In this document: in pieces, positions 35,601-47,597 of the stretch
Layout: every line of letters begins with the position of its first letter
Position numbering within the stretch: position 1 is the first letter of the stretch
Assembly: GCA_030998015.1 (NCBI GenBank)
Contig: JARWMV010000239.1
Coordinates: 434,001 to 498,000 of the forward strand
Source: Ceratorhiza oryzae-sativae
Lineage: Eukaryota; Basidiomycota; Agaricomycetes; Cantharellales; Ceratobasidiaceae
Direction: 5' to 3'
Length of the DNA: 64,000 nucleotides
Notes under the pieces: model-generated
What the model was told of the DNA's origin: nothing
The model's input: only the letters and a program-made list of their open reading frames with translations
The model's database searches: none
Program-made: the position numbers and the translations under genes

Positions 35601-35953
35601 AGCCTATCAATCCCGACTGCCGAAGATCAGCAGAATATGCCTTGTATCTGAGCGTATCGGTTATGGAAAGTATATCGCCGCCGTGCTGGTGGGGTTTGGG
35701 GTGGGCGCTGTATTGCTGGCGTTGTGGGTCTCTGGCCGCTTGTGCCGATGGATGATGTGTCCGGATCGAGTCTTGTTTGGGTGCCGGCTGGCCTCGGCTA
35801 TGTCCTGAAGCCCGTGGATAACCCTCGTGACACAGCCCCCCAGGCACCAGCCTGACAGGGAATGCTTGGCGCAGTTGACCGAGCGTCAATCAGCTAGGGT
35901 AATAAAAGCTCATTTTCTCGGCTCGTCTTCCCTACCCCTTGGCCCAACCCACG
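32645..35953. other. Long intergenic region without supported genes
   Basis: About 3.3 kb. Short ORFs on both strands (for example 33798-34025 minus, 34243-34584 minus, 35443-35889 minus) overlap each other and show no family motif. I saw no inverted terminal repeats, transposase remnants or tRNA genes. The stretch 35890-35950 is probably the 5' UTR of the next gene. Confidence 0.45.
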
Positions 35954-37921
35954 ATGAAGTTCAGCATAGCGAGCGCGCTCACCGGTGTGCTCCTTGCCTC
36001 TGTCTCCGCCGTTTCGGCCATCGAGTTGCTACCGCACCATGCGCCCCCGCAAATGGTTGTTATCTCTCCCAACACAACGCTCATGACCCCTCGGGTCAGA
36101 AGGCCAGACGTACAGCAGGATATCTTTGACTTTGGATCTGGTCAGAGTGGATTCTCCGAGCTGAAACGGCTGTTTGAGCGACAGGATTCGTGCCCGACTG
36201 GATACGGCTCATGTCCTAACGATATTGGTTTTTGTTGTCCAATCGGTGGGAGGTGTTGTGGTGGCGGGAAATGCTGTGGAAGCGGCAGGTGGTGCTATGC
36301 TACAAGATGTTGTCTGCTGGCCGAGAACGGGTGTGACAATCAGGTAAACAATTCCCGACAGTGGCACTTGTTTAGGCGACTGACTATTCTCTTAGGGTTG
36401 TTGTGGAAAGAGCCAGCAATGTTGCAAAGGTGGGAGCTGCTGCGACGGGGGGTAAGTACAAGCTACAATATTCTGGGATTGCACCAACAAGTGAGCCAAT
36501 TTGCGCTAGCAATAACTGTGTGATTGTCAACGGACAATTGGGATGCTGTCCAATTGGTAAAACATGCACGGCTCCAACATGTGAAGACCCCGGGTATTCA
36601 CCCTGTGAAGGCGAGAATTTTTGTTGTCGTGAGTCCACTGAATTGAAAGGCACGCATAGAGACAAAGGTTGATGTTATTTTTTTTATAGCCACTGGATAC
36701 TTGTGCTACCGCGATTCTGCGGGTAATCCCAAATGTCGCGACCCTAATTCGATATCGTCGCCACCGGTTATTGACACAACGCCAACGTCAACGTCAACGC
36801 CGACGCCACCCCCAACCACGGAGATCATCACCAGCCAGGTCGTTACGTCGGTATATATACCACCACCTGAAGCCTCAACAGTTATTATCCAAACAACCCA
36901 GACCCAGCTCCTAACGATCCAGCCTACTTCAGCCCGTGCTAGTACTTCAACTAGTCGATCAGCGAGCTCCCAAGCGGTTCAAACCAATTCAACTCTGTAA
37001 GTTCCGGCCCATCTCCAAAACATTACTGGATGTTAACAAACACGTAGTGCTTCAAACACAAAGTCCAATGTTGGAGCAATTGCGGGTGGAGCAGCCGCCG
37101 GTGCCGTTGCTATTATTGTCATAGTCATCATTATCGTCTTCATCTTGCGCCGTAACAAAAAGGTGGATGAACCTCCGACGAACGCCCAGCCCCCTGATCC
37201 CGTGGTCCCACCCGCAGCCGGGTACTACAATGAACCTAACGTTCCGGGCATTCCACCTACTCCGGGCACTGGCGATCCCTTCCTCACCCCCATGGTTCAG
37301 CACCAGAACATTGGCGCTTCGTACTTTGTCCCACCACACCCTGAAAGTCCCGGACCGACCGTTCAGACCGGCTCCGGATCAGGCCCGTACAACGCCTCGC
37401 ATTACTCTGGTCTACCCGAACCTCAGCAGAACGACATGAGCGGTGTGCCTATGCCCCAGCCTCAATACGATGCCGCCCACCCTCGCCCTCTGCCGATGTC
37501 AGTCACGCCTTTACAGGGACCTGGGAGCACCAATGGTGCTAATGTTGCTCGCCCCTGGTCTGGATATGTGCCACCGAGCTTGCCGGCCGCTGCGGCCGCT
37601 CCGTATGCGGGGAGCAACAACTCGCAGCCGAGCGGATGGACAGCTTCGACGAATAACAACGGATGGACTAGTCCTCAGCCTCAGCCTCAGAATCAGGATA
37701 CATACGCGGCCCCTGCGTATGCCACTGGCCCGGGACGACCGCCTTCGACAGTGTATCAACCTTCGACGGTTGCTCCATATTCACCGCCTGGATCGCCACC
37801 GTTGCCAGAAGTGTACGGTGGTATGGCTCCAAGCGGGAGCTCGGCGCTTCCGGCCGGTGCTGCCCCTCCGGCAACTATATACCCGTCAGATAATAAGCAG
37901 TCCTACCTGCCATATCAGTAA
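35954..37921 (+). CDS. Cysteine-rich single-pass membrane protein with proline-rich cytosolic tail
   Basis: Likely surface or vesicle membrane protein; no named family recognised. The start ATG 35954 gives a signal peptide (MKFSIASALTGVLLASVSAV). The ectodomain has a dense cysteine cluster with paired Cys (CPTGYGSCPNDIGFCCP, GGRCCGGGKCCGSG, GCCGKSQQCCKGGSCC, LGCCPIGKTC, NFCCPTGYLCY), loosely like granulin or chitin-binding modules. A Ser/Thr-rich stalk follows (about 36770-36995), probably O-glycosylated. Then comes one membrane helix (AIAGGAAAGAVAIIVIVIIIV) with a basic stop-transfer RRNKK, and a Pro/Gln/Ser-rich cytosolic tail of about 250 residues. Introns lie inside the Cys cluster and just before the membrane helix. 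The layout resembles fungal wall-stress sensors (WSC/Mid2-type) but the ectodomain differs. Confidence 0.8.
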
Positions 37922-38088
37922 TTTGTACAGAATCCCGCCGTTCCATCTTTTGTTATTGGGTATATTGTTTGTACATTGTCAAACGAACTCTGTTATGTAG
38001 ATTAGCAATATACGGGGTTTCGCCACTCATTGGAGCTTGTTCGAGTGCAAGCAAGGATACGGGTGGAGCAAAATAGATAGAGCACATG

Positions 38089-39945
38089 CTAGATATCAAA
38101 ATTATATGTCTGAATAACTCCATTCGTATCAACTGCGACGATTCTATGTGCATCGAATGCGACTCGAACGATTCCTGAAGGCCTGTCTGGGTCTTGTTTG
38201 CTATCATTCGACTCATCCGAATGGATTCCGGCTGCCTGAACGCCTATCCCAGTTTCGAGATCCCACACCCATAGCCCTCCATCTCTGGTAGCGCATACGC
38301 AACGTGAATCTGCTACGCTCAAAGCCCGTGGGGCTGGTGCGTAGGCTGGCGGAATCAGGGTACGTTCGTATATGAGCTTGGCATTGCGATGTAAACGGTA
38401 GACCTGCAAGCAAGGTAATTGCGCGCAGGATTCATAGGCAGTTATCGGCTCACCTGGATACCTCCATCTTCGCTCGCAAATACGACGAATTTACCATCGG
38501 TTTGTATTCCGCTCACGTGGGAAACCTTACGCGCCCATCTGAGCCGGAGTTCTTCAGGGACGCCATCTGGTGTACCATCAGGTATCCACCCTGGTGGAAC
38601 ACTGTTGCTCGTGCTCGCCGAAGATACGATCTTTACAGTTGTATGATCCGAGCCTCCAGGCCGAGACGTTGAGCTTATTGAAAGTGTCATATCTGTTACA
38701 GACGGAGCCCAATGTGCGGGGTATATCGGTGATGTTTGCGCTAGGAGAATTCTGTACTGATCGGGTGCACGGTATCTCGAGAGCGTCATTGTCATCGGGA
38801 AGAACATACTGTAGGTCGAAAGGGTATGTTTCAAAACTGGCGAGGCGGGTGCTACGGGGAGATGGAATATTGACATGCGGCATACTGAAGTGAGGGTCAC
38901 AAGTAGAGGGTGGTGGTACGCGGCCTGAACGATATTTTGGCTAAATAGGCTGGGCTGTTTATATAGGAGGGTACTGCTGTTGTCGTCATGATGGATTTCG
39001 TGAATCGCCCAGGTACCGTCCGAGTAGAAGATAGCGAGCCGCAGGTTTGCCGAACTGTGGTCAAGGCTCAAAGTGGTGATACACGCCCGTTGGTTGAGCG
39101 AAGGGTAATAGGGGATAGTCAAGCTAGAGGCGAGAGTGTCTCGAAAAACGTAGACTGTGGGTACCTCCGATGGTGTATGAGACGCATAGATCGTCAAGTT
39201 GCCTACGAGAAGTAAATGTGCCGTAGATTGAGGGCCAAAAGTAAAAACTCGATATCCAGGTTGACTGAAGGCTGAGATAGAGGATGTGGACGGTACGAGT
39301 CCCGATGTCCCTAACGGACCAACTTGTTGAGTGATCAAATAACAACGACCTAAATGCATGTAAGTATCGATAATAAGAAGGGTTGGAATCAACGGACCTC
39401 GATCCCAGTTGCTCGATATCCTAACATGAGATGCGCGAAAAGCTGTTCAATCCTTCCTGACAGGTCGATGATCTAACTAATTACCTGTACATCCACCGCC
39501 AGTCGGTATAGTTCTCAGGTAGATCCTCCCTTGAGAATAGCTCGTCCTCTTCTCCTTCCTGCTGAGCTCTACTAGGCAAGGGCCTTATTTCCCGTCTCGT
39601 GCGTTGCACGAACCCCCGAGAGCCTCGGAGTCTTTGCTGAGAGAACCTTCGAAGGAACATGATCCTCCAGAGCTGCAAGGATTCCTAAACGTGAAAGAAT
39701 AGAAGAAGATATAAAGAGCTTACGTGATTGTCCGTAGCTAAGCGACTCCAGTGTTTGTTTACCGTCTGAACCAAGCATAGGTGATACGAATCGAGAAACC
39801 CGAAGATAGTCAAAACCGTTTCGTCGGACAAGATAGAGTCAAAGTTGTGGACTATAGATTGGTCCGGGTGGTGGGAATTAGCCGTATGAGCATGCTTGAT
39901 CGACTGGACAGAATCAAGTCCGGGCGAGTGGGGTCGCTTTGGCAT
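38089..39945 (-). CDS. F-box protein with beta-propeller-like C-terminus
   Basis: Probable SCF ubiquitin-ligase substrate receptor. The start ATG 39945-39943 begins MPKRPHSPGLDSVQ. The F-box lies at about residues 35-70: ILSDETVLTIFGFLDSYHL, then VNKHWSRLATDNH, continuing across an intron into ESLQLWRIMFLRRF. The C-terminal part has repeated strands ending in hydrophobic-aromatic dipeptides, as in WD40-like propellers (LRLAIFYSDGTWAIHEI, GKFVVFASEDGGIQVYRL, SRCVCATRDGGLWVWDLETG, HRIVAVDTNGVIQTYNF). Introns fall after LATDNH, after WMYR, after NWDRG and within GGIQ/VYRL. No frame break seen. It is divergent to a second F-box/WD gene. Confidence 0.82.
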
Positions 39946-40839
39946 TGTGTCAAAGCTCTCAGCTGGCAATCATCGACGGGACAGGATGACTGAGCAGTCA
40001 CGTGAGCGGATTTGCTCAGTTCCGAATGCCGTGGCTTCTTGTGGCTAAATTATTTCAACGCCCCAGTTTCTGTGGAGTTCAGACGCTCGTAGAGTGATGG
40101 TAGGGCTGATTTTGAGATAATATGGTCTGATAATCTATTTATTTTCTTGATTTAAAGACGAATGGCGCTGTGCGGACCTCGATACCAAACGATACGAACG
40201 CAGGGGCACAGGAGGGTTACAGCTTCTTGGTACACATCCTTCGGAATTTCTATAAATCGACTGACAAACAATGGACGCTCCTAAACAGGAAAGGGGCGCC
40301 TGCATTCCAATCCAGTTCGTCTGGGGTTAACTGGCGGCGTCTCCTGAAGGCCTGAGTGAGGACTGCAGCGAGTGTTTCGCTAGCGATTGGCTCGAGCTCA
40401 CGGGATAGCGTCATGTCTGAGGGATTTGTCATGAAAGCTGGGGTGAAACTCATAGAATTAAAACGATGATTACTGTTCAAACAAGGGTTGGTCTTGTGTC
40501 TGAGGAGTTATCTTCAATACATGAACATCGTGATCATTCTGTGCAGGGAAGAATCTCGGGACTGTGGCAGATGGGACATGATCAAGCTGAGTGCAGAGAT
40601 CAAAGCGTCCGGAAAGCTATAGAACTTACTGATATTATTGGGATTGGGTCGATTGACACACGTAGCGCCTCTGCTATCACATGTCGTCTGGTCGAAGCTG
40701 CAACTCAGCGCTTGACATTGATGACGTAATGGCGATGGATGGACATATTGCCAATTTTCACTTTTGGGGTCTGACTGATCTACCACAACTCGGTTGCCAT
40801 CGCAGAGAGCCTGCGCTCCTAGTGATTTATCCTCGTTTT
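39946..40839. other. Intergenic region between two divergent F-box genes
   Basis: About 0.9 kb. Minus-strand ORFs at 40250-40480 and 40514-40786 could be exons of a small gene, but I recognise nothing in them. The frame of the downstream F-box gene is open back to an ATG at 40681, so part of this region could be coding. Confidence 0.4.
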
Positions 40840-43571
40840 ATGCATATTAAAGTACACAGATCATCACAGAAAAATAATCGCAGCAGACCAATAACCGAAA
40901 CTACTTCAGCCACCCTTGCTCAACATGGATCGCGTCTCATTCAACTTCCCTCTGAACTTCTCACGCACCTCACCGCATATCTGGACCCCGTATGCCTTGG
41001 CGTTCTCGCATCTGTATGTCGTCTGCTCGCTGCTCACGTAGGTCAAGACAATACGTGGCGGTGTGCGTTTCTCTGGCACTTTTTGGGCGTTTCTCCGGAT
41101 CCAGATGTCATCATCAATCATACAAAGTTACTACTCCTTCGGAGGGGCGAAAGCTCATGGCGTGCAGAGTTCCAAAAGCACTGGACAATGGCCAAGTAAG
41201 TGTTTTTATCAAGACACAAAATCGAAACTAAAGGTGGTCTAGGCGGTGGGAACGTACTAAGGCGCCTACTGTGACTCATCGGCCACACCGGGCGCCGCTG
41301 ACCGCTATGCATGTCATCCAAGTAGGCAAGAATACCCAAGGCGCACCGTTGCAACCGGCAAACTGCGGTCTTCTCAGTGCTTCGCTCGCAACTGGTGTGG
41401 CGATGAGGTCATACCCTTTCACCGGTTCGTCACTTATAGTTCTATCTGCTGAGTTAAACTCAACGATGTGCTGTTAGGTAAAGTTGTGCGCGGACATTTC
41501 GATGCGTCAAGCACGACCACTGCGCTAGGACTTGGTATTAATCCCAACTTCCAAGAGGCATTTTCAAACGTATCGGCGCTTGCTCTCGCTTCTTCTGGAG
41601 GTACTGGTTTAGTTATCTGGGGTCTTCGCTCTGGTGGCGTTGCGGTAACTGTCGCTCCCCGGGCGATGGAGGTCGGATGCAGCGCCCGCATGGTTAAATG
41701 TACGCTCGGCGAGGCGCATGGAGCTCGTGTCGATACCATCTGCGTTGACGAAGGGATCAACGGGGCTGAGTACTTTGCCACGGGAGCCGCAGACGGGTCT
41801 GCCAAGTTGTGGACCCTTCCGGTCAGCCAGCGTGGCCAACTGAGCTGTGTCTGGGCCGGAGGATATACGGATGTGGATCATTTGGGTTCCGATATTGCGT
41901 CTCCTATAGCAACACCTTGTCTGAAAGTGGCCATTGACATTCCGACCCAAATCATATCAGCGGGCTTTTCGGATGGCACGGTTCTGGTGTGGTTTGGAGT
42001 CTCGCCCAGCTTGACCTCCGCTGAATCGGCAGACGCCAAATGCATACGCGTTCCCCCGCCCTCACTAGAGGCTGCTGCACCTGCCACCCTTCGGTTGTAT
42101 TCGCAATCCAGGAATGACGTTAGTGTGCTCGTCCATCATTTTGGGGACGATCATTTCTATCGGCTCAGCGTCGACAAGGTGGCCGGTTTGAGCAGGAGGG
42201 TTCGATTTGGTGGCGGCCCTGTATCGGATATAAGCGCGATCACTACCGAGTTTGTCAAATACGAAAATCCGGACATTCGAACCGCGTCAAGCTCGGCTGG
42301 ACTAACAGGAACTGCGACATCCGCTCTTTCTATACCTTATGCTCCCGATTCTGACGGTCCTTCGCCCCCCAACGCACCTCTTCATCTGACGCTACCTGCG
42401 ATCGATCGAGGTTCAGCTCTACGAGAGAGAAGCTTTGTTGTGGCTGGAGACACGCTGGGACGAATATGTGTTTGGGACTGGGACGGGATTGAAACTCCTG
42501 TTTGCAAGAATGTCGCCAACGTCTCGGAATCAGATCCACCTAAGAAGGATGGGACACTAGAAGTTCATGCGTCCATTGTATGGGATGCAGCAGATGGCGA
42601 TGGTATAGCTGCCATCGCCTGGAGTGATGTTGTAGTTGCTGTTGGGACGTGAGTCAATCCCACGGTTAGTTCGACTCCATACTGACGTGGTGCCACTTCA
42701 CACAGAATCTATGGGGATACGCTTATCTTCGACTCGCTCACTCAGCGTTTGCTGAAGCGAATTCCTTCACCTTCCCCTACCTCGGCACACCATGGCCGTG
42801 AAGGTGTATCTCGGATAGTTATAAACGGTGACGTACTCCTAGTTGGCGTGGGCAGCCAGGTTCTTGCTTGGCAAGCTCGGAAGGAATCGGGGAAGCCCGT
42901 GAGTGGGTGGGGGAAGGCGACAAAAGTCAAGAAGAGCAAGGCTGGAGGGACTGCGGCGAAGTGGCAGCGTGAGTACTGCACTATCTTCCTTCTGCTGGTG
43001 TCCCCTAAGCTTACTTTGTTGTTTAGAGCGCAACGAACTGAACACGGAAATATCTCACTCTCTTCATCAACTCAACGATGAGAACGCGAGGACCCAGCCT
43101 GCGCTGCGTCGTGCACGCGCCCAAGCAGGCGCCCTGGCAGAAATGGGCATGGATGAATCGGAAGCGGTGCAATACCTTATGATGCTTAGTCGGGACGAGG
43201 AAGATGCGAGGTTAGCTGCCCGAGCCGCAAACATTACCGAGCATGAAAATGGGGAGCCTTCCGAGACTGGGTCGCCTACCCACTCAAATTCGAACACCTT
43301 TTATGGCTCGCCAACTGGTTCCACTCAGTCCACTGTGCCTTCTACGTCGACCTCTCCCTCGTCTAGGCGTTCTGGACCGAACATATACATCCCCGCCAGC
43401 AGGCGTCCTCGATCGAATATGGATGATCCTACGGATTCAAGTCCATATACGGCCCGCAGTCCGTATGGTTCTTACCAGAGTAGCAGGTCGCACAGAAGTG
43501 GACCTGGTAACCCCTTGGATGAAGATGAAGAGCTGAGAATGGTTCTAGAGCTGAGTTTGTTGGAGCAGTGA
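40840..43571 (+). CDS. Ufo1-like F-box/WD40 protein with C-terminal ubiquitin-interacting motifs
   Basis: Probable SCF adaptor that also binds ubiquitin, as described for yeast Ufo1. The F-box is LIQLPSELLTHLTAYLDPV, then VCRLLAAHV. WD-type blades include GLVIWGLRSG, FATGAADGSAKLWTL, IISAGFSDGTVLVWFG and FVVAGDTLGRICVWDWDG. After QVLAWQARKE comes a basic linker, then two UIM-like segments: DESEAVQYLMMLSRDEE (around 43152-43202) and DEDEELRMVLELSLLEQ at the very C-terminus. Both have a bulky residue where the consensus has Ala. The start is ambiguous: in-frame ATGs lie at 40681, 40732 and 40840. An ATG in good context at 40926 would be in frame if the following GG had one more G. Introns lie near 41196, 41425, 42650 and 42970. 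Confidence 0.8.
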
Positions 43572-43681
43572 TTTTGGGTTAGTTTCTATCGCTTCCATAG
43601 CTTCGAAATAGATGTGCTCGAATGCAAGTTGATATTCCACAACAAAAATATAATACATGATTTGTTTCAGAGTCATCTTGG

Positions 43682-44825
43682 TCACCTTTTCTTCTGATTT
43701 CGTGTACCGGCCGTTGATGGTGCACCTTTTCGTTTGCGGAACAAGCTGTTGGTACCCACTGTATCTTCGAGCTTGGGTTCTTCAGGCTCAGGTTTCACGA
43801 CAAGTTCATCCGGCGGGGAGGGTACTAATGGGGGTGCTGGGTCTGCTGCTGCTGGCTCGGGGTTCTTCAGAGCTGTCTCTTCAGTACTCCCTTCTTCCTT
43901 AACCACATCTTCCTCCTCCTTAACCCCCTCCTTGTCCTCTTGTTTGATTTCACCAGGCTTCGACCAGCCCTTGGCCTTCCAAACCGGCATCTCGGTCGCT
44001 TTCGGCAAACCATAATCGACTTCGACCTTTGGTTTAACTTCAGGTGTCGCAGCTGTCGAACTTTGGGTCTCCTCCGACTTGACTTTAAGTCGAATCGGCA
44101 CCTCGGGTTCCCAAATTTCCTCTAATCCGGCTCCAACCTTTCGTTCTCCAACCCGGAAATTCCGGCTGCTCTCAGCGGCCGCGCGTTCTTCGGTCGGGGC
44201 AGCCTGAAGGACTCGTTTTCCTGGTTCTTCTGTTTCTTTTGGTTTTGAAGACGAAGCGGTCGGTAGAACTAGTTCCCAGTTTCCGATGAATCCTTCCGTT
44301 CGTTTGCGTTCAGCCTCTGCGACTGCTTCGTCGACAAAGCCGAGGGATTCAGCTGTGGAGTAGTTGGCGAATTTATCGAGGGTTTGGCTGGAGGTGGTTT
44401 TGGTGCTGTGGTGCTGCGCGAGGTGTCGGTCCTGAAGAAGATGAAGAAGAACCAGCCGCTGCGGCACCACTACTTATGTCTTTTGCGTATGCTTGTTCGG
44501 CGGCCTAGAATGCCCAACGTTAGTCGTGGCGGAGAAGTGGGCAAGATAATAAGAGCAAGAACTCACAGCATTGATCCTTTTAAGTTCTCTTTCCTCTTCT
44601 GCAGCGTCTTTTTTACGTTTCTCGCCGGTTTTGTAGATGTCTCTGATGTACCGGTCGACGTTGCCCTTGTGGCGAAGGCCGCCCTCGTGGTGTTGCCGAG
44701 ATGGCGCATCATCGGCTATACTAATGCCACAGTATTTACACCAGTATCGTTTCTAATTTTTTCGTCAGCGGGCTTGAAAAGAAATACCCAAACGAGCTGA
44801 CCTTTGATACCCAAAACTCGCTCAT
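43682..44825 (-). CDS. WBP4-like splicing factor with U1-type zinc finger
   Basis: Probable spliceosome-associated protein in the nucleus. The start ATG 44825-44823 gives MSEFWVSK, followed after a short intron by KRYWCKYCGISIADDAPSRQ then HHEGGLRHKGNVDRYI. This is a matrin/U1-type C2H2 finger with C-x2-C and H-x5-H spacing, as in WBP4/FBP21. The rest is charged and disordered, with DKFANYSTAESLGFVDEAV, GNWELV, several Lys/Glu runs and a basic end RNQKKR. I saw no clear WW domain. The frame breaks twice between the Ser-rich linker and DKFANYS, near 44411-44420 and at the G-run 44380-44382; one base each repairs it. It converges with the Ufo1-like gene, only 110 bp between stops. Confidence 0.82.
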
Positions 44826-44952
44826 GGCTGGCAGTTGTGAAAGCACTGAGCGGAGCGCCCGGCTCTTAGTGGACCCATGATGTAATCTATCCACGTCTCA
44901 CTTTTAGCTTTGCTCACGCGTCCAAGGAGATTCTTCACTTCTTCACTCCACC

Positions 44953-47361
44953 ATGTCCCGGGCGAGTTTATATCTAAGCCGTCGTTCAACTATCTCGACG
45001 TCGAGGAGATTAAGTCGGATGATGAGGTCGAGGTCGATACCCCGGGAACTGATTCGGATGCTGCGAAGGCGTAGGTTGACTGAAAACTTGGGGTGGCATG
45101 ATGTCCTGGAGCTGAATGATTATACTTGATATAGAGCTCCAACAACCATCTCAAAAAGTGCCAAGAAGAAGGCACAGCGAGAAGCGCGCATTGCGTTGAG
45201 GAAAGCTGCGAAAGCCGGCTCCCGAACGCCAGATACGGGACCCCCTCAAAATGAGACACCATCTCCCTCTCCCTCTCCGTCTCCAGCTCCAGCCCCAGCT
45301 TCGGCTCCCACACGCGCACCGGCCCCAGAGACTACCTCCGCGCCCACCGACGCACCCAAGTCTGAAGCGCCCGTACAGGCACCGACCGTTACGGTGACCT
45401 CTGTCCCTGCGGCGGTACCGCCTCCTATAATGACGTCAGCGCGACCGCAGCCCAAGCCCCGTTCTCGCCGAATCTCCCAGCAGGCATCCCACAGCCTATC
45501 TCTCCTGGGCTCGGGCCCCGTAAAAGAAAGGCAGACAATCCTATCCCAACCGAACCGTTGCCGAAGGAGAGCAAGGTCGAGCTCGAAGTGCGAAAAGACG
45601 ACCAGGGTGTTCATGAAGTGCGCCCGCATATGTCTCCAGCGGACCTGGGAATGGGACAGACCACGAAAAGGGAAAGCGTCTGCAGAGTGCTATCACGCGT
45701 ACAGTGTGGACATTCGTGATGATTGGAGGATTTTTTGGTTCGTCGCTCGCCGCTATCGGTTATGATCCTTACTGACGAGGGCTGGATCCAGGCCTCATGG
45801 CTCTTGGCCCTGCGTATCTCATTCTTCTCGTTATGCTATGCCAGACGATTGTTTACCGCGAGGTCACCACATTGTTTGCACTGACTGGCCGAAAGACGTT
45901 GAGTGGACAGGAAGATATGGATGGTCATGCTGCACGCGACCCGTGGAGCAAAACTTTCAACTGGTATTTTTTTGCTGTCACAAACTATTTCCTTTATGGA
46001 GAAAGTATAATTTACTATTTCAAGGTACGCTGCTTTGCGCGTGCGTTGTCGGAGAGGACTAAAATATTAGCATAGCATGTGATCTTTGCAGAGGCTTCAT
46101 TCCTGCCGTTTGCAACCAACCATCGCTTCATTAGCTTTATGCTATACACCATAGGTACGTTATTAAAATGCCCTCGCCTAATACATCTAATCCTTGTCAA
46201 TACAGGGCTCGTCGGCTTTGTTGGCAGCCTCAAGCGTGAGTACCTCAAACAGCAGTTTGGACTGTTCTGTTGGGTCCACATGAGCCTTCTCATTATTGTC
46301 GTATCAAGGTAAATACTTGTCTATACTCAACACGATTCCACCCATTCTTATCTTATATTGTAGTCACTTTATCGTGAATAACATCCTCGAGGTACGTACT
46401 TTGTGGTCGATTCCGTTGGATTCATAGCTGACAATATATGCAGGGTTTGATCTGGTTTTGGATTCCGGCATCGCTAGTCATTTGCAACGATATTTTCGCT
46501 TATATTTGGGGTAAGCGTGATGCATGCCAGTTCTTGGGTGTTTAGATGCTAACAACCCAATTAGGAATGATGTTCGGAAAAACTCCACTAATCAAGTTGA
46601 GTCCAAAGAAGACTGTGGAGGGCTTTGTAGGTGCATTTTTCAGTACTCTATTATTCGGTTACATTGTAAGTTCCCGTCGTTCAGGCGTTTTGTATTTGAA
46701 TATTGACATATTGACCAGTGGGCCACAATCTTTATGAGATACAACTACTTCATCTGCCCCGTTCGTGACCTGGGAACTTCCTCTTGGTCGAACGTGACTT
46801 GCCAGCCCAACCCAGTCTTTGTGTGGAGAGAGTATAGTGTTTGGCCACCTCTTGGAAATACCCTCGCGCCATTCGTATGTCCACTCGATCGTTGGCTGAT
46901 CAATCAAAACCAACTAACACCTACTAGCTCGGTCACCCGCTCCGCACTATTCCGTACGCGCCATTCCAGATACACGCACTGATCATGGCGACATTTGCGT
47001 CGCTCGTTGCTCCATTCGGCGGGTTTTTTGCATCTGGGTTCAAGCGTGCATTCAATATCAAGGATTTCGGCCACTCTATTCCTGGACACGGTGGAATGAC
47101 GGATCGTATGGACTGCCAGTGCGTTGACTTATGTACTTTTTGTTCCTATACTAATGACCACGTCACAGATTCCTAATGGGCATGTTCTCCTATGTATACC
47201 TATCCTCGGTTGTACGCATCCACCAAGTAACTGTTGGAGGAGTCCTCCAGACAATTATGTCTGGGCTCCATCGAGATCAAATTGCCCTTGTTCGAGATCT
47301 ATTGCATTATCTTGAGGGACAAGGCGTGACGCATGATGTCATCGTTGCTCAGCCTTTGTGA
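44953..47361 (+). CDS. CDS1: CDP-diacylglycerol synthase (phosphatidate cytidylyltransferase), frame breaks
   Basis: Makes CDP-diacylglycerol from CTP and phosphatidate in the ER membrane; precursor of phosphatidylinositol and cardiolipin. The N-terminal cytosolic region is Lys/Ala/Pro/Ser-rich. Then come [85 protein letters not shown] and the family signature [24 protein letters not shown] (written here in two parts: [10 protein letters not shown] and [14 protein letters not shown]). Eight or so short introns join these exons. The frame breaks just after the start (CCC 44957-44959), somewhere in 45400-45450, and at GGG 45670-45672. One base each restores a full protein. It converges with the transporter downstream (236 bp). 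Confidence 0.93.
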
Positions 47362-47597
47362 TCTCTTTTCCGCCAAAAAGCCGATGCTCTGGAACCGGGC
47401 TAGGTGGTTGATAGGATTTTTTGTATAAGCGGCGCTTGTATTGTGCTAGTAAACTAGTAATGTATACCAGTTATTCAATCATCTTACTTTCATGGGGTGT
47501 GATGAACAACCGCAAGCATATTAATCCGTATGAGGCGCAGGCAGCCTCCATAATAGTTTGGTTTTTATGACTACCGCGCAGGCGATTATTACGAATA

